This document shows positions 21,924-31,866 of a stretch of 64,000 nt of DNA, piece after piece. Source of the stretch: Atrichornis clamosus. Lineage: Eukaryota; Chordata; Aves; Passeriformes; Menuridae. How positions within the stretch are numbered: position 1 is the stretch's first letter; each line of letters begins with the position of its first letter. The translations under genes and the position numbers were made by a program. The notes beneath the pieces were generated by a model. The model was not told the origin of the DNA and did no database searches. It was given only the letters and a program-made list of their open reading frames with translations. The DNA is taken from contig WBMZ01011907.1 of assembly GCA_013400975.1 (NCBI GenBank), forward strand, positions 62,001 through 126,000, given 5' to 3'.

Positions 21924-22408
21924 GTCCATATACCCACCCCACTGCTCCCTGCCCACTGGAAGAGCACTGTCCTGGATCTTCGCTTACTGGCAAAATGTAC
22001 TGACACAACACTCAGCCCAAACCCTTTCCCGCCCCTCTCTTCTCCTTCCCTTTTCTCAGACAAAAATGCAAAAAATTCTTCTTTCCAACTAATAATTTCT
22101 TCCTCGAACTTATTTTCCATTTTTCCCTCTGCACTTTTAGGAGAGAAGCAAGAAAAGCCCTTCTGTTTGATGTCCATATATGATATGTTCTGCACTAGAA
22201 GACAGAGTAAGCTGACAACCTGCTCTATGTGGAGATATTTGAGGTTAATCATTGTAAGAGTCCACTACCAGCTGTTCCTGCAGTTAAAAACACAAAATGA
22301 AAGTTATCCATGTAAAATTGTTCAAGAACGCTGAGATTTTCTATATACATTATGGGTTGGGCATTTTAAGGTAAGTCTTGTGTTAACATCCTTTATTTCC
22401 TTTACTCA

Positions 22409-22590
22409 CAGGGTGGAGAGGCCCTGGCACAGCTGCCGTGGCTGCCGCATCCCTGGAAGTGTCCAAGGCCAGGTTGCACGGGGCTTGGAGCACCCTGGGA
22501 TAGTGGAAGGTGTCTCTGCCCATGGCAGGGTGTGCAATGAGATGGGCTTTGAGGTCCCTTCCAACACAAACCAGTCTGAGATTCTACGAA
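22409..22590 (+). mobile_element. CR1 LINE fragment, 3' end, sense
   Basis: Sense CR1 tail. It shows GGTGGAGAGGCCCTGGCAC, GGAAGTGTCCAAGGCCAGG, the GGGATAGTGGAAGGTGTC block, CCCATGGCAGGG and GAGGTCCCTTCCAACAC, and ends GTCTGAGATTCTACGA. It belongs to the same subfamily as 15454-15675, with a few more substitutions. Confidence 0.93.
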
Positions 22591-22894
22591 GACACTGCTG
22601 CTGGAGAAGTGCTGGAAGCACAGACTCTCAGATCCAAGGCAGTCCAGCTGAGCACAGGAGCTGCAGGGCAATACTGGACAGTCACAGCCTGGGAATGGCT
22701 AAGGAGGGGATGTTAACAGTTGTCACAGGTAACTGTCTCAGACAGACAGAAAGAGAGGGGGGAAAAACCTGAAGTAGCTATCTTTAAAGAGAACAAGCAG
22801 ATCTGAGTAATCCAATTTAGGGGAGATAAGAGTCTGCTGGTAGCACTGTCCTTTAGCTGGACAAACGCCTTCGTTCAAGTGTCAACCCCAATCC

Positions 22895-23170
22895 TGGGGA
22901 GGTCACACGCGGGGCCCGCAGCCTAATGGACTCCTCAATTGCCTGAGTGGATTTCCCAACAAACACGCTGGCCCAACAGAATTGATTTTCAGGCAGTGCA
23001 CGGGTCCCTAACGCAATTACCCTGCAGTGAGGCAGCCCAGGGCGCCGGGCAGCGTGAGGAGGTGCCGCGCTCGGCCGCGCCGGCACAGCTCCACTCCTAA
23101 TTGTTTAAACAGCTCTGGAATTCCTTTTGCTCTTTCTCAACAGAGAATAATTATAGCCCTGTTTAAAGAG
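22895..23170. other. Candidate non-coding element with CpG-dense centre
   Basis: Homeodomain-type AATTG and AATTA cores on both sides of a short CpG cluster at 23035-23090. It also carries an 8-bp GTTTAAAC palindrome near 23102. It has no repeat similarity. It may be a regulatory element with an embedded CpG islet. Confidence 0.35.
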
Positions 23171-23744
23171 GTCTGGAGGGACCTCAGAAGAAACTTTCCC
23201 TTCCAGCTTTGTGTGCTAATGAAAAAAATCAAGTCTTAGCTCTCTAATAGGCGAATTCAATTTATAACAAGCAAATACAATCATCTCGACACCAGCGCTG
23301 CAACAACGCTCGCCCCGCTGCCGCTGCGCACGGCTCCTGTGGATCTTTTGACACAGAAGAGCCAAATTTCTCCATGATACAGTAATATCAGATTTGTGTA
23401 CCAACTGGATGGAACAAGAGCAGATTTACAGTGTTCCCTGTAATTTGGGTTTTTTTCTCAGGGAAGGTTGGGACTCACTCTGAGAGCCAGGAGGTGACCC
23501 TGGAAGGTCTGGGGTTCTGAGAGCCGTACAAAAAAGCCCCAAACCCAGAAGTTATGTGCATGAGACTTCCCAGTGCAGCCACCTCGTGCCCTGGCAATGC
23601 AGGGCTCCATACACCCCTGGATAGGGACTGAGGACCACCATACTGGGTCCAACTCAAAGCCGGGGTCCTCTCTCCAGCCACGGCCAGAGAATGTGGGCAC
23701 ACAGGCAGTGCAGCTGGACACAGTGGGCAGTTGCTCCCCAATGT

Positions 23745-23804
23745 CAGCTCCTGTGTTCAGTACCCACCAATTTAATCCAGCTCCTGTGTTCAGTACCCAC
23801 CAAT
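23745..23804 (+). repeat. 33-bp tandem duplication, 1.8 copies
   Basis: The unit starting CAGCTCCTGTGTTCAG at 23745 repeats exactly at 23778, with the second copy running to 23804 (27 bp, no mismatch). Perfect identity points to a recent duplication or replication slippage. Confidence 0.95.
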
Positions 23805-23839
23805 GAACCTCTTCATCTATCTAGAACTCATTTATTCTT

Positions 23840-24245
23840 TTGTCCTCCACAATATCCTGTGCAATAAATTCCATTAGTTAGTTCTGTGCTCTGAGAAAAG
23901 GCACTGACTTGTCTTTGGTTTAAACTTTCTCTGTTTGGTGAATGTCCCACTTGCTGCTTCTAATTGTTCCCCAATCATTTTTCCTGTGCCACACAATTTA
24001 CAAGCTGCTACTGCATTTCTCTATTCCCTTTGCTATCATGGATTATGAATTCTAGTCTTTTTAGTCCCTCTGCTTGTGGAAGATGCCCCATATCCATAAA
24101 CTGCCTGATAGCTCAGCTGCCCATTTGGACACTCTCAGGTAAGGCCCAGTATCCTGATCATCCTTCCAAGGCTGCAGCACTTACGAATACAGAGGACCCC
24201 CGTATCTCCGCTCCAGAGTTCCAAAGGATATTCTATTCCTCAGCT
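23840..24245 (-). mobile_element. Ancient CR1-like LINE remnant, antisense
   Basis: The order of motifs matches the 3' end of old amniote CR1-type elements read antisense: GTGCAATAAATTCCATTAG, a CTGAGAAAAGGCACTGACTT segment, GGTTTAAACTTTCTC, TCTAGTCTTTTTAGTCCCTC, and CCTGATCATCCTTCC. It is highly diverged and was assigned by eye. It would predate the bird-specific CR1 copies. The right boundary is uncertain. Confidence 0.6.
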
Positions 24246-25149
24246 TTTCACAAAGCCATGATTTAATCCATGTTGCTAAAAATTTCTTGGCAAACTAAAG
24301 CCGCAGCCCTACGAAGCTGCCTGACTGATTTCGTATTGAGGGAAGCAGTGCAGAGGCAACCAGCCCAAAGCTGTGCCTGAGCAGCCAGAATCGTTCCTCA
24401 ACAGAGCATCTACCTGGATGATGGATTCACTGCAACCTAGTTCTGTGCTGGCTACATCCACGTTTCCTCCAGCCAGTCGCTGCTCCAGCCACACTCTGCT
24501 CTCCTCACTGCTGCTGCACAAAGCCATCTGTCAGGTTCTCAGCCTGATTTCCCTTTTCCTGTCTTCCCCCAAAGTAGGAGCAAACGGGGCCAGATTCCAG
24601 CTGTATTTTTCATCCTCCAATTAGCAGGCTCCAATTCATCACTCTGAGTATCTCGTGGCATCAGTGCTGAGATTCCCTCCTCACGCCTGGTAAATCGGTC
24701 TTCATTTAAAACCCTCTCTCTTAGCCCTAAATGGAAATCAATTCTGCAAGTTTAGCAAATAGTTAATTACTCCACAAAGAGGATTGATTGGCCTTTGATC
24801 ACCAGAAAGCTCTGTAGTGCTATTAGTCTCTTTCATCTGTGATTAAACCACAGAGAAAAAGAAACAAAAACTAAATTAGGCTTCTCCTGTTATCCTACAA
24901 ATATTTAATGACGGGATAATCTCCTAAAGGTGTGATCAGGGGATAGACATTCTGCCAGGAAATGTCTCCAGCTCAACCTTGAACCCAAATTCTTTCCCTG
25001 CAAAGAGCCTGGCAATGAACTTTACAGAGGCACGGAGCTGAGCTCAAAGGGATGCTTTGTAGTACACCCTCTTCTTGGCCTTTTCTTCTTTTCTCTTCTT
25101 ATGTAGGTTTTAATGCAGATAAAGATTTTCCCAACAGAGCCCTGACATG

Positions 25150-25169
25150 AATAATAATAATAATAATAA
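25150..25169. repeat. (AAT)n microsatellite, about 6.7 units
   Basis: AATAATAAT pattern, uninterrupted over 20 bp. Confidence 0.95.
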
Positions 25170-26239
25170 CGGCTTCCTTTAAATTCAGTTTTGGCTCTGC
25201 TGACTTTCTCGGCAGGACAAGCCTGTGTCCTGTTGATTTGCAGCATTGTACAGAGCTGTTTCCCCAGATGATGGGACCCTCCCACTTTGGGCACATTTCA
25301 AGTATCACAGTCCCCCACTGCTAACCCACTCGAGGATCCAGTCCCAGAAAAGGGCAAAGGCACCGAGCTGCAGCGTGGCAGAAGCCGTGATGGGAAGGCC
25401 AGAGGATGAAGAACAAGGATAAGGCTGCATTTCTCACGTTCTGGGCAAATGGAAGGTCTGGGAATCTTCCCCTCGTGACACTACTGCAAAGCTCATTAGG
25501 GGTGGCCGGCACGGGCTGGGGGCCACTCGCCGCTCCCCAGAGCCACAGACACACCAGATGCATCCCAGGCCTCTCCAGAGCCCTCAGCAGCCAGGTCAAG
25601 GCCACACTGTATCAACAGGTACTTGCAAACTGCTTCTTCCCCAATACCACCTGAGTTTTAGGAGAACCATGGAAACACCCCTGCTCTCCTCCAGCAAATT
25701 TTCCTCAGCTTCGAACAGTGCTGTTCCCCGCACACATTCCCAGATGCAGCAATGAGGGTTGAACCCAGCACCAAAGAGTGCCACAAATTTCTGCAGCCTT
25801 TGTCTCCCTGGCTGGAGAAGGTAACACCTGTGGCATTTGGCCACTGGTCAGCTTGAAAAGCCAGTCCCAAAAGTCAGTGACGCTTCCACAGCCAGTGGTG
25901 CCAACAGATAATTTGAAAGGATCATTTCTGCCTTTGGCATGGAAGGCAAAGAGCCTGTTCTGCAGGTCAGCAGGGAAGCACAGTACAGCCATGTATCCAG
26001 GAGGAGGTCAGGTTTCAGGAGGTGTATCTTGCCAGGTGACCTGATTAAGACACAAGACTGGGAAGGAAGGGATGGAGCTGGAAAGGCTGAACTTCAAGAA
26101 GTTTCACAACTTGCTATGAAAACTGAGAAAGTGATCGTAACTTTTTTTAGCACTAAAGTGTCATAATATTCTTCATGCAAGAGAAAAGAGGAGCCTCCTG
26201 ACATGTTTTCAACTCTCGAATGGCAAAGAGTCCTTGAGG

Positions 26240-26600
26240 GGCCGTGCCACGCATCAGGCAACAGCAGGCGTTAATTAGCCCAGATTTCCTATTGAATGCT
26301 GGTGTGCGGGTGTGCGGGTGCGCGTGTGTTTCTCCTTCCCTGGGTGTCTCATTTGCAGAATGTTCAATCATCCCCTCTCTCCTGGCTCTGCAGCCGGGTG
26401 CTCCTGTGCCGAGTGCTGACACCTGTCACACAGTGCCACCGCAAATTGGACCTGTCAGCCCCGGCGTGCTGGTGCCAAGGTGTGAATTAGATGGAGGCTC
26501 TCACCGCTGCTCCCCTGACCTCTCCGCTGCATTACCTGGACATGCCAAGCCTCAGGATATCAAAAACCAAAACACGAGAATCCCACACACCCACTGCAAC
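26240..26600. other. Candidate non-coding element containing a GTGTGCGG repeat
   Basis: GGCGTTAATTAGCCC near 26267 is a homeodomain-type site with a partly palindromic context. It is followed by the GTGTGCGG repeat and then AT-balanced sequence including GGTGTGAATTAGATG near 26480. No coding evidence is seen. Confidence 0.3.
26301..26331. repeat. GTGTGCGG short tandem repeat
   Basis: GGTGTGCGGGTGTGCGGG is followed by TGCGCGTGTGTTT. This alternating purine-pyrimidine sequence is Z-DNA prone. Confidence 0.85.
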
Positions 26601-27089
26601 CATTGGTGACACTTTCCTCTCTAAATGAGGGGAAGATTTAAATAACTAGAATTTGTAAACACACTGATTGCATTTGCAGAACAGCTAAAAATGGGCTTTG
26701 CTTTTTTGTTTGTGCCATACCAGGAGGCTCTAGAGGCCCGAAAGAAAAGGGAAAGTGAATAGTTAGTGGAGCTTTCAGATGAAAAGGCTCGTGAGTCATT
26801 CTGCACAAAGGAAAACAAGTGTTTCTATCATGCCCATCTATGTGGATGTGGTCACCAGCAAACTGCGCCAACAACCCCCCAAACAATGCTTGTGGCTGAG
26901 ATCACCCCGATCCCCGGCCCTTACCTTGCGCGGAGGTTGGGGGGGTTGTTTTGTTTTTTAAAACAACGGCTCCCAGAACAAAAGGCTGATTTGTGCAGCA
27001 GGCAGAGCTGGGGACCACCTAGAGCACGGGGCTGCAGCCCCATATGGTGCCACACAATAACAAATAAGAACAACAATAAGGAAAGCTGC

Positions 27090-27450
27090 ACCCACTTTGC
27101 TCGGTACGGTGTTCTCAAAGTTACACAGTACGAAGCAATTATCCCAAAGTGGCAATTTTATTTGAAAATAACATTTAAATTAAAATGGGCATTTCAGGGC
27201 CTCCTGCTGAAGAGTGACATGGGCTGTTCAGGGGCCCACTGTCACTTTGTCAGCTGTCACATGCTGCCTCCTGCTAAATGGGCGCAGTTTGCCTTTACCC
27301 TTTATCCAGACTCTTAAAAATGCCGCACACATTTTATGAAGACCAACTAAGTGGGACTGCATCTCTGACAGCTGTTCCAGCTTGGATTCGGTGAAAGCGC
27401 TTTGCATACATCTATCTTTTCTGCTAACAATTTGGATAGATAACAAAGCT
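27090..27450. other. Candidate non-coding element
   Basis: AT-rich, repeat-free stretch with AAGCAATTATCCC, ACATTTAAATTAAAATGGGC, CAGCTGTCACATGC and GCTAACAATTTGGATAG. The low CpG count and mixed motif content fit a conserved element. The 109-codon frame across its right end has no domain. Confidence 0.4.
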
Positions 27451-27469
27451 GAGGGAGAGGGGTGTGCCA

Positions 27470-27552
27470 AGGGACAGCGCCGGAACAAAGAGCTGCCGCG
27501 CCCCGGTCACCTGCGAGCACCCAGCCTGGGTAACCCCAACCGACGGCGATGT
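27470..27552. promoter_or_regulatory. Short CpG-enriched patch
   Basis: CpG-dense, for example GACAGCGCCGG and GCCGCGCCCCGG, directly after the candidate element. It is too short to be an island. Confidence 0.3.
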
Positions 27553-28107
27553 TTCATGAGAACTCAGCTCCACGGCTTTGGTTCAAGGACTTTTAGGTCT
27601 CCTGCCTTACAGCTGGTAGCTGCACCTCCTGGAAACCCCACCACAGCCAAGCGACCCTGTAGGGCTGGAGGAAGAAGCAACGCTGCCCTGGGCTGGGTCA
27701 GCAAGAACTGAGGACATCAGTGCAAAGCTGACAGCATGGGAGCGACTCAGGGCTCTCTGGATTCCTTTACACTTGGTAGATTCTGAACTGCTCCTTAAAA
27801 TTTGGCAATTTTCCTTGTTCTCTCTCCTCCTCCTTTTACCAACACATTTGACTATTAAAACTTGCCATGTAACAAATGCTGTCCTTCAACCAATACACTG
27901 CCAGGCTGAATTTATGCTGTGAGTTACCATCTGCACACTCTCAGCCTTCTCGAGTCCAGTGTTCCCCAAACCTCACATACATTTCAAGTCTAAGATGTGC
28001 TCCAGTGCTCCTATGGACACAGGCATACATTCCCCAATACATGCAGACACACCCAACAGCAGACCCAGATTCCCTCTTGTGTTCCTCTGGCTGCTGACAC
28101 ACCTGTG

Positions 28108-28470
28108 TCACAGAACCTCAGAGTCACTGAGGTTGGAAAAGCCCTCCCAGACCATCAAGTCCACCCTGTGCCCCATCCCCACCTTGCCACCAGCCCAGAG
28201 CACCAAGCGCCACGTCCAGGAATTCCTTGGACACCTCCAAGGATGGGGACTCCACCATCTCCCTGGGCAGCCCCTTCCCATGCCTGACCACCCTTTCCAT
28301 GCAGAAATTCCTCCTGATGTCCAACCCACCCCTCCCCTGGCACAGCCTGAGGCCGTTTCCTCTCCTCCTGTCCCTNCCGTTTCCTCCTGTCCCTGTTCCC
28401 TGGGAGCAGAGCCCGACCCCCCCTGGCTGCCCCCTCCTGTCAGGGGCTTGTGCAGAGCCAGAAGGGCCCT
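28108..28470 (-). mobile_element. CR1 LINE fragment, antisense, with an N and a local duplication
   Basis: Antisense CR1 of the subfamily with TGAGGTTGGAAAAGCCC, the CATCAAGTCCACCCTGTGCC block, and GGACACCTCCAAGGATGG, continuing into CCTCCTGATGTCCAACCC and a CCTGGCACAGCCTGAGGCC block. The single N lies at 28376. The sequence before it (28353-28375) is nearly repeated after it (28377-28394). That looks like an assembly junction rather than biology. The same subfamily occurs at 51511-51728. Confidence 0.9.
28376..28376. other. Undetermined base (N)
   Basis: The only ambiguous base in the window. It sits between two near-identical CCGTTTCCTC-bearing stretches inside the CR1 copy, which suggests a gap closure or unresolved slippage. 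Confidence 0.98.
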
Positions 28471-28959
28471 CCACAGAAACTCTATTCATTGCCCTCCACA
28501 TCCCTTCCCAGGTTCAGCTGCAGGTGGGCTTTGGCTCTCCTCACCCCATACTTGCACACTTGGATATTATTTCTGCAATCCCTCTGGACTCCTGTCTAAA
28601 AGGAGGCAATCCCTAAAACTAACCTAGCTCTCCTGAATCCCTCTTCTCTCCAGGACCCTATCCCATGGGATAAGGAAAACCGTTCTGATGACACTGGCAA
28701 TTCCTATTAGCAAGGCAGAAGCAAGGTATCCATTCAACATAAGGCCAAAACAATCTGAATTGATTCTCTAGATACTGAGGATTTTGTAGCTACAAAGAGT
28801 TAAATTGCTAAATATATGAATATAGAAATATTTTGAAAACAAAACCTTCTTCATAAAAAAGCTCCTGTACAATGGAGCTGAAGCAACCAGTGGTCACCAC
28901 AGCACATAATTTTTTTAGGCTCAAGAAGAAGGTTTCCCACTGAGCAGGCCAGTGTCTTG

Positions 28960-29165
28960 GGTTAGTGTTTCCCCAGTAAGAAGGCCAGTCTTGGGTCAGA
29001 AGTTTTCCTTTTCCATTAGTCTCTCTGTGCCTCAATTTCCTTCCACAACACAAAGGTGTTTTTATGCTGGATTATGTTACAAAGACTTTCAGAGCAGAGA
29101 TTTTCAGATCTACGGTAATGAGGACCCCTTAGAGGAGATGGAACACGTGCAGGAGATCTACTGAT
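28960..29165 (+). repeat. MIR-like SINE remnant
   Basis: The core GTCTCTCTGTGCCTCAATTT (about 29019-29038) followed by CC matches the conserved core of MIR/CORE-SINE elements (CTCTGTGCCTCAGTTTCC). It is followed by ACTTTCAGAGCAGAG and GATCTACGG, which resemble the 3' part. It is old and diverged. The borders are approximate. Confidence 0.6.
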
Positions 29166-29919
29166 GGGAAGCAAATTCTAATTTCTTCCTGCTTTTATTG
29201 CTGATTAAAGTGAAGAAATGTCGGTAGTTTGCTCTGTTCCATGTTGTGAGATCTCACATAATCACTGACAATAGTTTAAGGTGTTATCTGATCTGTGGAA
29301 GTGCATGTATTTAAAAAGAGGTAAAAGTCTTAAACCCAACATATTAAACATGAAAGGGGTGTCTGGTTTACTTGTTCAAAGTAAGGGATTTGCTCCCAGG
29401 AGTGACATATCTATTACTAATTAAACAATTAATTTATTATGCAGCACTTGCAGAAAACAACATATTTGAAGTCTGAAAATGTCTGCTAAAGAATGGAAAA
29501 TAATTTGGATACAAGTAATTATCTTCAGGATTCTTTTTTACACTGCAAGATGCTAAACACAATTCAAATGTTGCTTTCCCTGAGCTAAATAACAGTCACG
29601 GTGTCACTGGCACTGCCGAGGCAGAGTGGAGCAGGAACAGGGAGTCATTTTCCTAAACATGCCCATTCCTGAGTCATTTTAGAGCATGTGCAGAGAGAGA
29701 CAGACAGGCAGTTCCCTACAGCCTCAAATTATCAGTCTGCAGGATCGGCCTGAACGCAAGAGATTTTCCATCAGCTGCCACTTGACTCCCCCAAACCTTG
29801 GCACTGGGTGGAAGGTGAGCTTCTCCATCCCTTTCCCAGGGACCAAACATCAAGAGCAGTCAGTTTTTCTGTCCTCCACGATCTAAAATTCCTTGCAAGA
29901 AAACCCACTGCACATTCTC

Positions 29920-29960
29920 TATCTATACACACATATCCATACATATACACACATGTGTTA
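29920..29960. repeat. TA/CA-rich simple sequence
   Basis: Imperfect ATACACACATAT and ATACATATACACACATG segments. This is a degenerate microsatellite. Confidence 0.7.
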
Positions 29961-31199
29961 TGCAACGGGAGGAGATGGATGTTCTCAACCACAAATGCAG
30001 CTGCCTCTTGGTGAGGATTCAAAGGTGTATCCCGTTATCTAAAGGCCTAATTCAAAACCTTGTCTGTCACATCAAGAACCCCACTCAGCTGCAGCAAAGG
30101 TTCTTGCAAAGACTCTTTCTCTCCCAGCTTTCTCAAATACCTTGACACTGAAGTCCCTATCTCAATCATCAGCTTTCACTCCAGCTTTTTTCTTCCACCA
30201 TTCTCAGATTTTTGTCTACCTTTGACTTTCTTTCTCCACAACACTCCTAAAAGTCTTTTACTAAACATCTTTATTGCTTAAATACTTGCTTAGACACCCA
30301 TTGCTTGTCACACACAAAATGAAAACATCCTTTCTCCAGTTTTAACAGCTTCATATTCCTCCAAGAGCCGGGGCAAAGATAATCTTCCAAGTTTATCACT
30401 GTGACATTGCAACAGTCTACAGGTGCTTCCTTTTTAGTGCATATATAATATATTTATCTCCCTCCTTTATAGTTCCTTATGGTCTGCTCTTTACCACTTC
30501 TCCATCGGTATCCAGCACCTAATTCCATCTCTACACTTTTCTATCAGCCTCCAGCACGCTTTTTTTGTCTTCATGTTCTCTCCTGTGCTGTTCTTTTAAC
30601 TGGGCCTTCTCTAAGATTCATAAAACAAACTCACTATTTTAAAATTGCTACTAAAGTTCTCTTTTTCTGTATTGGCTGCAGTTATGCCGACTGTGTTCGG
30701 AGCCCACAGCTGACCACATCATCCCCTATCCCCACAGGTTTTTGTGTCACCTCTTGATTTTAGCAACACCTGTCACTCATGTGAGACTTTACAAGGGAAC
30801 TCCTTAGGCCAAGAGTGGTTTTATCCCAACAAATTTATCAAAATTACTTCCCCTCTGAACTATAGCCCCTTTCTCCCGCAGCACACCTAGACTGAGAAAC
30901 AGCAAATTCATGAGGGCTGGAGAGGCCACCAACAGGATGGAGGGACACACAACTGTGCCAGATGCTCAGAAATGCTCCCGAGCTGGCAATGCTGGTGGCG
31001 CAGGGGCCCCGGAGAAGGGCCAGGGTGCGTGGGCACTCGCCTGGTCTCACACAGCTCCAGCCACACTGCGGAGCTGCCTCAGTGCAGCTCTCACAGGAGG
31101 AGCTTCCGCGCTTCTGAATGTGATTAGAGAAAAGACTGGAAAATGGGATCCTCACGTTCATTATGAGAAAAGTAGTGCTTGAAATAAAGTCCCAAATAT

Positions 31200-31680
31200 G
31201 TTTTGTAGTTGCCTTAGATATCACCATTATTAGTGGCCTTAAGAGGTGCGAGAAATTTCTATAACTAAAAACGTAACAAAGGACCAGAGTACTTGGGGAG
31301 AACAGTAGAAAAATCAGGCCTTTTTTTTTTAATATATTTTAAAGGTATACAGTTCTTGCGATTTAAATTTACCACCAAACCTCCCAGCTTCTCCCCCAGT
31401 GTACCAATTCAGGGCTACTTAGAAGGAAAAAAGGGAGAGAAAAAGGAAAATCATTAAACAACCCCCCAAAAAGAGGGCTCAATGAGGTCTCATTTCGTCG
31501 TAATGAGCTCCAATTTAACATGATCATTATTTCTGACATTAAAGGCCTGTGAATAGTGTCACATGCCCAGAAGCTATTTTTTTTTACCCTCTAATGCCAG
31601 AAATAACAAGCTGCAGTTAAGGGACAGTGAATCAGGGTCTGTAAAATTACATTAAAATAGGAATTTCACTACTGGTAGAA
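31200..31680. other. Candidate non-coding element, AT-rich
   Basis: Repeat-free sequence containing CACCATTATTAGTGG, GCGATTTAAATTTACC, a CGTCGTAATGAGCTCC segment, CATGATCATTATTTC and AATTACATTAAAATAGG. It has several homopolymer runs, including T10 near 31321. Confidence 0.35.
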
Positions 31681-31811
31681 TGACTCTCATCTCGGCAGCC
31701 CGTTCTGAAGGAGGGTTCTGGAGCGTGTGGTTACAGGAGATGGGGCTGGTACCCGGCAGCCCCCACACAGTGACCGTGCCGCACCGAGGAGAGGGGACTG
31801 GGACGAGGCAC

Positions 31812-31866
31812 AGAGTCACACACTGGGCTGGCGGGGAGGGACCTTAAAGCTCATCTTGTTCCGACC
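31812..31866 (-). mobile_element. Short CR1 LINE remnant, antisense
   Basis: CAGAGTCACACACTGGGCTGG followed by GGAGGGACCTTAAAGCTCATC resembles the first 55 bp of antisense copies. It then loses similarity. This is either a strongly diverged or a very short 3' fragment. Confidence 0.5.

Larger units (their letters stand above)
16115..22408. other. Repeat-poor unique sequence, about 6.3 kb
   Basis: No CR1 or SINE is recognised in this stretch. It contains an A15G11 tract, a paired RFX motif, several AT-rich candidate elements (19550-19830, 20030-20260, 20890-21090) and a small tandem duplication at 21891-21923. All are listed separately. Frames are under 175 codons on both strands and show no domains. 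Confidence 0.5.
22591..23839. other. Unique sequence with a mixed CpG/AT block and a tandem duplication
   Basis: The part 22895-23170 combines AT-rich motifs (CTCAATTGCC, GAATTGATTTTC, CTAATTGTTTAAACAG, GAATAATTATAGC) with a CpG-dense centre (GCCGCGCTCGGCCGCGCCGG near 23063). The 23745-23804 duplication is listed separately. Nothing else is recognised. Confidence 0.5.
24246..28107. other. Repeat-poor unique sequence, about 3.9 kb
   Basis: Contains an (AAT)n microsatellite (25150-25169), a GTGTGCGG repeat (26301-26331), AT-rich candidate elements at 26240-26600 and 27090-27450, and a CpG-enriched patch at 27470-27552. No exon or CR1 copy is recognised. Confidence 0.5.
28471..31811. other. Unique sequence with one SINE-like remnant
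   Basis: Mostly AT-rich sequence, with a MIR-like SINE at 28960-29165 and a TA/CA-rich patch at 29920-29960. An AT-rich candidate element lies at 31200-31680. The 30040-30770 part is pyrimidine-rich on the + strand and may hide an old repeat, which I could not assign. Confidence 0.5.

Noticed and set aside
27959..28627. 222-codon frame, + strand
   Set aside because: Most of it lies antisense over a CR1 copy (28108-28470) and includes the N. The peptide recurs in other CR1 copies.
30040..30770. Possible old repeat in pyrimidine-rich DNA
   Set aside because: Pyrimidine richness and some similarity to repeat texture, but I could not match an ordered set of motifs to a known family.
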